From Candidatus Phelpsiimicrobium noxiivivens (GTDB lineage Bacteria > Omnitrophota > Gorgyraeia > Velamenicoccales > Velamenicoccaceae): a stretch of DNA of 64,000 nucleotides. Position 1 is the stretch's first letter, and every line of letters begins with the position of its first letter. Where the stretch lies: the NCBI GenBank assembly GCA_001873995.1, contig MNVR01000028.1, forward strand, positions 1 to 64,000. Direction: 5' to 3'. The position numbers and the translations under genes were made by a program. The notes under the pieces are model-generated. The model saw nothing but the letters and a program-made list of their open reading frames with translations. It made no database searches and was not told where the DNA came from. Below are positions 58,747 to 64,000 of the stretch, in pieces.

Positions 58747-59921
58747 CACCCCGCGCTAATCGGAATTGCGCAGGTGTGCCGCCTTCTGCGGCCGCACCCG
58801 GAGCTAATGGCACCCGGCCTTTAAAAGGATTGGGCAGGTGTTCGCTTAGTGGCGAAAATTGCGCCGGTGTTGCGTCTATACGTAAGATCATGGTAATTGC
58901 CTCAGGCAGCTGCGGACATGTGTTTCCCGCGATCAGTTTTTGCAATGAGCTAAAAGAAACGCATCAGGGCAGCGTGAGAATAATTTTTGTGACTACTCCG
59001 GATTTTGATATGGTGCCTTCTGAATTCAATCCTGTTTTTTTGAAAGTTAATAAGTCGGCGCGGGGTATTTTTCGGCTCGTCATCGCGGCTTTTAAGCTTA
59101 TCTTCGGTTCGCGGCCGGATATCGTTTTTGGTTTTGGCGGGTACATCTCTGTGCCCTTTTTGATACTGGCAAAAATAACAGGTAAAAAAACACTTTTTCA
59201 TGAACAGAACGTTGTTCCTGGCAGGGCCAATAGATTTTTAGCTGCCTGGGTTGATAGAATAGCTATTTCTTTTCCCGGGACCGAAAAATACCTTGAAAGA
59301 TATAGAAAAAAGGTATGCCTTGTGCGTTATCCTTTAAGAAAAAATATTCGCGTCGTTCCAAAAGATGAAACGCTGAGATTTTTTGGTTTTGACGCAGGTT
59401 TTTTCACGGTCTTGGCCGTAGGCGGCAGCCAAGGAGCAAACCGGATCAACAAGGTTTTTATAGAAGCTATTAAGATCAACAATAATTTATCTCGCCTTCA
59501 GGTAATTCATCTGGCTGGGCGCGCTAACGCGCCTGCTGTTCAGGAGGCTTATAGCCGTTTGAATGTAAAGAGTAAAGTTTTTGATTTTCTTGATGGTATG
59601 GAATATGCTTATTCGGCAGCGGACTTGGTTGTTAGCCGTTCAGGCGCGGGATGCGTAATAGAGATCATGCGTTTTGGCTTGCCTTCAATATTGGTACCGT
59701 ATCCCTTTGCCGGGGCGCATCAAGTGGAAAACGCGAAGGCCTTAGCTGACAAGGGCGGGGCCATAATGGTTGAAGATCGCATGCTGACCCCTGAACTGAT
59801 AAGCGGGCTTTTGGATATTTTTATTGATGATCAGATAAGAAGAAAAGCTATGTCGTCCATTGTTTCGTCACTTTATTTAACGGCGCAGAATTCTACATTA
59901 TGCGAACTGGTGACACTATGA
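58743..59921 (+). CDS. murG: lipid II-forming GlcNAc transferase MurG with N-terminal extension
   Basis: 392 aa from the ATG at 58743 (ATGA overlap with ftsW). Residues about 50-392 are a full MurG: VIASGSCGHVFPAISF in place of the usual GGTGGH glycine loop, FHEQNVVPGRANRFL, VGGSQGANRINKVF and SRSGAGCVIEIM, then FAGAHQVENAKAL. The first 49 residues (Cys, Pro, Gly, Arg-rich) have no MurG counterpart and are coded by palindromic DNA with 14-bp near-identical direct repeats at 58764 and 58857. So the repeat became part of the gene, or translation really begins at the ATG at 58890. Confidence 0.92.
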   Translation: MTPRANRNCAGVPPSAAAPGANGTRPLKGLGRCSLSGENCAGVASIRKIMVIASGSCGHVFPAISFCNELKETHQGSVRIIFVTTPDFDMVPSEFNPVFLKVNKSARGIFRLVIAAFKLIFGSRPDIVFGFGGYISVPFLILAKITGKKTLFHEQNVVPGRANRFLAAWVDRIAISFPGTEKYLERYRKKVCLVRYPLRKNIRVVPKDETLRFFGFDAGFFTVLAVGGSQGANRINKVFIEAIKINNNLSRLQVIHLAGRANAPAVQEAYSRLNVKSKVFDFLDGMEYAYSAADLVVSRSGAGCVIEIMRFGLPSILVPYPFAGAHQVENAKALADKGGAIMVEDRMLTPELISGLLDIFIDDQIRRKAMSSIVSSLYLTAQNSTLCELVTL

Positions 59922-60715
59922 AAATAACGATCATTGCCCTGGCGTGCTATCTTACGGTGTGTTCTTTTGTATACGCGCAAGGCCTTTCGGAAAAAAAGAG
60001 CGACCATTTTATCATATATTATAAAGATGTTCCGGCAGAGTTTGTCGGCACTATTATAGATTATAGTGAGAGGTATTATGATGAGCTGACAATAAAGCTT
60101 GGGTTCACGCGCTATGATTATTGGACGTGGGATAAGAGAGTTAAGATCTACGTCTATCCTGACCAGGAGGCGTATTTGAAAGAGACCAAGCAGCCATCCT
60201 GGTCATCGGGAGTCGCGGCTTACGATCAGAAGACTATATGGACATTCCCAAGGGAATCAGGCTTTTTTGATTCTCTCTTGCCGCATGAATTAGGCCATAT
60301 TATTTTCAGGGAAGTTATTGGCGCAGGTGATGTGCCGCTTTGGTTAGAAGAAGGTGTCGCCTCATATCTTGAGCAGGCCAAGCGTTTTGGGTCTGACAAG
60401 ATCGTGCTTGAGGCTCTTGATAATAAGTCATTTATCCCACTTAAAGAATTGACTCAGATAGATGCGAATGCCTTGAGAGGGAGGGCTGATATTAATCTTT
60501 TTTACGCGGAGTCGGTTAACATTATCAGCTATCTTGTTGATAAGTTCGGGACAGATGCGTTCAATGACTTCTGCAAGAAATTGAAAGATCGCAGATCTTT
60601 GGATGACGCTCTTGCTTACGCGTATTTTGATATACGCAGTTTATCGGATCTTGGCGAACTGTGGGAAGCCTCTTTGAAAGATAAGTTAAAAAGTAAAAGC
60701 AAAATGATCTTGTGA
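59918..60715 (+). CDS. secreted gluzincin-type metallopeptidase (265 aa)
   Basis: Start ATG 59918 overlaps the murG stop (ATGA). A signal peptide, MKITIIALACYLTVCSFVYAQ, is cut before GLSEKKS. The zinc motif is LLPHELGHIIF (HExxH, about residues 123-127), followed by LWLEEGVASYLEQ, whose Glu is the third ligand. This is the peptidase MA / M1-like group, with no catalytic clue to substrate. Its place in the dcw run suggests an envelope role, which is inference. Confidence 0.85.
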   Translation: MKITIIALACYLTVCSFVYAQGLSEKKSDHFIIYYKDVPAEFVGTIIDYSERYYDELTIKLGFTRYDYWTWDKRVKIYVYPDQEAYLKETKQPSWSSGVAAYDQKTIWTFPRESGFFDSLLPHELGHIIFREVIGAGDVPLWLEEGVASYLEQAKRFGSDKIVLEALDNKSFIPLKELTQIDANALRGRADINLFYAESVNIISYLVDKFGTDAFNDFCKKLKDRRSLDDALAYAYFDIRSLSDLGELWEASLKDKLKSKSKMIL

Positions 60716-61030
60716 GAGCATTAAAAAACCCAATGTTCTCTGATTACACAGATTTCCGCCGAAGACGGATCAGCCTCCGGCTGGAAAACAAGATTACAGC
60801 GATTAAACCAAGATTGCAAACGCATTAAATGAAGTGATATGATTTTGGCGTTTTTGGAGCGACTGTCGATTTTAGGCAAAGAAGCTTGAATAATTTCGGG
60901 AATCGCAACGTGGAAACATTGCGACGCGAATTGTTTGAGTCCGTCCTGGCGACAGCCGACGGACGAGTTATACAGCCGTCGAAATTGTGAAAGATCTTTG
61001 CCGTAAAAAAATCGACCCGGAGCGGAAAAA
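60716..61030. repeat. palindromic gap before murC
   Basis: No gene seen. First, GATTACA-type repeats (60742, 60792) flank the third copy of the double-hairpin repeat. Then a long hairpin extends from 60839 to 61043: ATGATTTTG (60839-60847) with CAAAATCAT (61035-61043), GTCGATTTT (60865-60873) with AAAATCGAC (61008-61016), GGCAAAG (60875-60881) with CTTTGCC (60996-61002), AATTTCG (60892-60898) with CGAAATT (60980-60986), and inner hairpins with GTCCGTC. It closes over the murC leader. Confidence 0.75.
60755..60784 (-). repeat. double-hairpin repeat, copy 3 (inverted)
   Basis: On the minus strand this reads CCAGCC-GGA-GGCTG then CCG-TCTT-CGGCGGA, the same two-hairpin design as at 7336 and 16939, with changes mainly in the loops and one shortened stem. 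Confidence 0.7.
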
Positions 61031-61066
61031 ATGTCAAAATCATGTCAGTATGTAACACGAAAATGA
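61031..61066 (+). CDS. possible leader frame coupled to murC (11 aa)
   Basis: An ATG at 61031, 8 nt after GGAG, opens MSKSCQYVTRK, whose TGA overlaps the murC ATG (ATGA). The real murC start has no ribosome site of its own, so reinitiation from this frame is a plausible mechanism. The frame lies in the right arm of the long hairpin. Confidence 0.4.
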   Translation: MSKSCQYVTRK

Positions 61067-62424
61067 AAAAAAGACATATTCACTTCATAGGTATTGGCGG
61101 TATAGGCGTCAGCGGGATAGCGCATTTAGTCTTAAAACAGGGAGAAGAGGTTTCTGGCTCCGATATAAAAGAGTCTGCTATTACGCGCAAACTCGCGAGC
61201 CTGGGCGCGCGTATTTATATTGGCCACAGGCCGGAGAGCATAGAAGGCGCGGACCTGGTAGTTTATTCCTCCGCAATACAGCTGGATAATCCTGAAATGA
61301 CTGCCGCGAGGAAGACGGGCGTACCGATAAGGAAAAGGGCTGAATTCTTAAGCGAGCTGATGAAAGATAAGAAGGTGATCACAGTCACGGGCGCTCATGG
61401 TAAGACAACGACTTCGTCTCTGGCCGCTACACTACTTATAGGGGTCGGTTTAAATCCGACTATAGCCGTCGGAGGTATTTTGCGTGGAGAAGGAGATAAC
61501 GCGAAGTTAGGCGGCAGTGATTATTTTGTCGCGGAGGCCGATGAAAGTGATGGCACGTTTTTATGCTATCAGCCTGCGTATTCCATTATCACTAATATTG
61601 ATCACGAACACATGAATTTCTACAAGACTTATGATAATCTCCTGAATTCTTTCTCGGCCTTTGTGGCTCAAACAAAAAAAGGAGGCTGTGTCTTTTATTA
61701 TAATGATGACGCTCCTCTAAAAGATATTGTATTGAAAAGCAATGTAAGGAGCGTAAGCTTCGGTTTTTCTCGGGAAGCTGGGTTTTATCCTGAAAATATT
61801 TTTTTGGCGCAGTGCCGCCTTGGATTTAGTTGTATTAAAGGCGGGCATAATGTTGGTGAGATTTCTTTGGCGCTGATGGGGCGTCATAATATTTTGAATT
61901 GCCTGGCCGTTATCGCCCTTGGATTTGAGCTAGGCCTGGATTTTGAAAAGATAAAGTATGCCTTGAGCGGTTTTAAGGGCGTTGAGCGGCGTTTCCAGGT
62001 GAAATATGAGGATGGAGATATTCTGATAGTTGATGATTACGCGCATCATCCTTCGGAGATAGCTGTGACCATAGAGGCGGCAAAAGTTTGCCCGCGCTCA
62101 AGGCTTATCGTGGTATTTCAGCCTCACAGGTACACGCGCACAAAACTTTTGATGGATAAGTTCGCTAAGAGTTTTATAAAAAGCGACCGCCTTATTATAA
62201 CTGACGTGTATGCGGCAAGCGAAGAGCCAATTGAGTCCGCGAGCGCCCAGGCGTTAGCTGAGCGCGTAAGGCAGGAGATAAACACCCCCGTTGACTATAT
62301 CGCAAAAGATCAAATAGTTGATTTTCTCAGGAAAAACATACGCCGGAATGATATGGTCTTGTTCTTGGGGGCAGGAGATATAACAAAGGTCAGCGATGAG
62401 TTTACGAAAAGATTTAAAAAATAG
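61063..62424 (+). CDS. murC: UDP-MurNAc-L-alanine ligase
   Basis: 453 aa from ATG 61063; an in-frame ATG at 61042 gives seven more residues. MKKRHIHFIGIGGIGVSGIAH at the start, VTGAHGKTTTSSL, DESDGTFLCY, NIDHEHMNFY, and DDYAHHPSEIAVTI. It adds the first residue (L-Ala). Overlaps murB by 29 nt. Confidence 0.97.
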   Translation: MKKRHIHFIGIGGIGVSGIAHLVLKQGEEVSGSDIKESAITRKLASLGARIYIGHRPESIEGADLVVYSSAIQLDNPEMTAARKTGVPIRKRAEFLSELMKDKKVITVTGAHGKTTTSSLAATLLIGVGLNPTIAVGGILRGEGDNAKLGGSDYFVAEADESDGTFLCYQPAYSIITNIDHEHMNFYKTYDNLLNSFSAFVAQTKKGGCVFYYNDDAPLKDIVLKSNVRSVSFGFSREAGFYPENIFLAQCRLGFSCIKGGHNVGEISLALMGRHNILNCLAVIALGFELGLDFEKIKYALSGFKGVERRFQVKYEDGDILIVDDYAHHPSEIAVTIEAAKVCPRSRLIVVFQPHRYTRTKLLMDKFAKSFIKSDRLIITDVYAASEEPIESASAQALAERVRQEINTPVDYIAKDQIVDFLRKNIRRNDMVLFLGAGDITKVSDEFTKRFKK

Positions 62425-63274
62425 GTTCAAAGAGCGTGAGCCCTTAAAGGAACGCACTACTTTTAAGATAGGTGGTGAGGCGCGATATTGGTTTGAGCCG
62501 AGAGACAGAAAAGAACTTGCCCTGTTCCTTAAAGACAATACTCTTAAGCTGCCTCTCTTTGTGATAGGCGCTGGTAGTAACCTTCTGGTTAAGGAAGGCC
62601 TTATCAATAAGATATTTATTCATTTAAGCGCGCCTGATTTTACTAAAATTGAGGCGCGCAAAGATAAGGTGATCGTTGGGGCTGGCGTCAAAATAGGCCG
62701 TTTGCTTTCTGTCTTAAGTTCAAGGAATATCGGTGGCTATGAGTTCCTGGCAGGCGTACCTGGCACTGTCGGAGGGGCTTTGGCGATGAACGCGGGTACT
62801 TATATGGAAATTAAAGATATTGTGTCGGAAGTGGATGTTTTGGATAGAAGCGGGCGCGGTTTAAAGTTACAAAGATCAGATATAGATTTTTCATACAGAA
62901 ATTCAAGCTTGCGGCCTTATATCATAGTTCGCGCAATTTTAAAATTAAGGACAGATAATAAGGCAAGAGTTCAGAAAAGAATAAAAGATATTTTGATAAA
63001 ACGGTTAATGGCGCAAGATTGGCAGCATCCAAGCGCCGGGAGTTTTTTCAGGAATCCTGATCTCATTCATCCGGCAGGCTTTTTGATAGATCAATGCCGT
63101 TTAAAAGGTTTAATGGCAGGCGGTGCACAGGTCAGCGAAAAACACGCGAATTTTATCATTAATATTAAAGACGCCAAGAGCGCTGACGTTATAAAGCTCA
63201 TGGAAATTATAAAGAAAAAAGTGTATAATCAGTTCAAAATTAGACTAACATCAGAGGTAAAAATTGTCTCTTAA
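62396..63274 (+). CDS. murB: UDP-N-acetylenolpyruvoylglucosamine reductase
   Basis: 292 aa. KERTTFKIGGEARYWFEP and VIGAGSNLLV for FAD binding, GVPGTVGGALAMNAGTY, and PSAGSFFRNPD with the catalytic Ser. It makes UDP-MurNAc with NADPH. Start lies in the 3' end of murC and the ddl start lies in its own 3' end. Confidence 0.97.
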   Translation: MSLRKDLKNRFKEREPLKERTTFKIGGEARYWFEPRDRKELALFLKDNTLKLPLFVIGAGSNLLVKEGLINKIFIHLSAPDFTKIEARKDKVIVGAGVKIGRLLSVLSSRNIGGYEFLAGVPGTVGGALAMNAGTYMEIKDIVSEVDVLDRSGRGLKLQRSDIDFSYRNSSLRPYIIVRAILKLRTDNKARVQKRIKDILIKRLMAQDWQHPSAGSFFRNPDLIHPAGFLIDQCRLKGLMAGGAQVSEKHANFIINIKDAKSADVIKLMEIIKKKVYNQFKIRLTSEVKIVS

Positions 63275-64000
63275 AGGAAAACGAATAGGTGTAATGATGG
63301 GGGGGCTCTCCGCGGAGAGGGATATCTCCTATAAGTCGGGGCACGCGGTCTTTAGCGCCCTTCAAAGGTCTGGCCTGGATGCGGTAGCTTTAGATATCAC
63401 GCGCGAGACTGAAGAAGAGATCAGGTCGGCAGTTGGCCATTCCTCGGTAGATATCGTTTTTATCGCTATGCACGGAGGTTTCGGCGAAGACGGCCGCCTG
63501 CAGCGTATCTTAGATAAAATGAACGTATCTTATACCGGGCCTCAGGCAAAGTGTAGCAGAATGGCTATGGATAAGATCATATCGTGCCGATTGTTCCGGA
63601 AAGCCGGATTGCGCATCGCGAAACACAGGCAATGGAGAAGAGGGTCTGGGCGTTTTTTTGCAGATCTTTTTTTGCGCTATCCGCTGGTCGTTAAGCCTTC
63701 GGCCCAAGGATCCAGCATCGGAATATCTTTTGTTAATTCTTCTTCGTTTCTTTCAGGAGCCCTGGATCTGGCTTTAAAGTTCGGAAATGAAGCGCTGGTA
63801 GAAGAATTTATCAAGGGCAGGGAGATCACCGTGTCAGTGCTTGACGGTAACGCGCTGCCAATAGTAGAGATAATACCCAAGAAACAATTCTTTGATTTTG
63901 AAGCGAAATACCAAAAAGGCATGACGGAATATGTGGTGCCAGCGCTTTTGGATGAAGCTACGGCGCGAAGAGCTAAAGCGGATGCCGTGGCCGCTTATAG
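63264..64000 (+). CDS. ddl: D-alanine:D-alanine ligase, 3' end outside the window
   Basis: The frame runs open to the last base. It begins at TTG 63264 after AGAGG, 11 nt inside murB; an ATG at 63294 is the alternative. RIGVMMGGLSAERDISYKSG, AMHGGFGEDGRLQRILD, YTGPQAKCSRMAMDKI and VVKPSAQGSSIGI are the expected ATP-grasp N-terminal and lid motifs; VEEFIKGREITVSVLDG follows. About 245 residues are visible out of about 300-310. It supplies the dipeptide for MurF. Confidence 0.95.
   Translation, partial: MSLKGKRIGVMMGGLSAERDISYKSGHAVFSALQRSGLDAVALDITRETEEEIRSAVGHSSVDIVFIAMHGGFGEDGRLQRILDKMNVSYTGPQAKCSRMAMDKIISCRLFRKAGLRIAKHRQWRRGSGRFFADLFLRYPLVVKPSAQGSSIGISFVNSSSFLSGALDLALKFGNEALVEEFIKGREITVSVLDGNALPIVEIIPKKQFFDFEAKYQKGMTEYVVPALLDEATARRAKADAVAAY

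Overview
The window reads as a chromosomal piece of a Gram-negative (diderm) bacterium. It carries a division/cell-wall (dcw) cluster that makes meso-diaminopimelate-type peptidoglycan, several lipoproteins, a C-terminal beta-barrel-like protein and a PEP-CTERM-like sorting tail. Gene content and style (DUF5679 protein, split GspE-type ATPase, very many short palindromic repeats between genes) make me think of Omnitrophota or a relative in the PVC superphylum. That assignment is inference from memory, not from a search.

Region 1 (1-7090) is an integrated element sitting against the 3' end of a tRNA-Leu(CAG) gene at 7090-7173. Its right end holds a tyrosine integrase, a small excisionase-type HTH protein, a small serine recombinase and a small XRE-type HTH protein in one tight operon. 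A divergent XRE regulator has clustered CTAAC/GTTAG operator-like repeats. The rest is cargo: short lipoproteins (PEGA and BamE/SmpA-like), one- to three-helix membrane peptides and a broken PEP-CTERM remnant. The left end lies outside the window. Region 2 (7090-32640) is core: tRNA-Leu, tRNA-Phe, a DUF2490 protein, trpB-trpA, an M16 peptidase, DUF5679-rsfS-argS, recJ, rpmB, an RF-type GGQ protein, tex, an M29 aminopeptidase, rpsO-pnp, ftsK, a RodZ-like protein, rimO, pgsA-pgpA, a GspE-like ATPase with its N-terminal domain as a separate gene, and thpR/pncC.

Region 3 (32600-37820) is a riboflavin operon: an FMN riboswitch with a terminator platform, then ribBA-ribH-nusB-PHP-ribD-ribE; ribF lies further on, in the rbfA-nrnA-truB-ribF group. 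Region 4 (38000-47970) holds tRNA-Pro(CGG), acylphosphatase, a phosphoesterase, ligA, an MBL hydrolase, xerD, a CCA-type nucleotidyltransferase, rbfA, nrnA, truB and ribF. Region 5 (48000-64000) is the dcw cluster: a strong promoter with a three-repeat MraZ box, then mraZ, a PilZ gene, rsmH, ftsL, ftsI, murE, murF, mraY, murD, ftsW, murG, a secreted gluzincin peptidase, murC, murB and a ddl that runs off the end.

The most unusual signal is between the genes. At least six leaders (before DUF5679, a 96-aa anchored protein, the GspE-like ATPase, ribH, ftsL and ftsW) share one architecture: an outer stem, a short second stem and a long AT-rich stem whose arms change together between copies. It is followed either by a hairpin ending at the Shine-Dalgarno sequence or by a terminator. 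A second 30-bp double-hairpin repeat has inserted cleanly into one of these leaders and into a partial tRNA-Phe copy. Other nested palindromes with ATCCC/GGGAT ends lie over the starts of ftsK and pgsA, in the ribBA leader and beside tRNA genes. A separate palindrome-rich segment has become an in-frame N-terminal extension of MurG.
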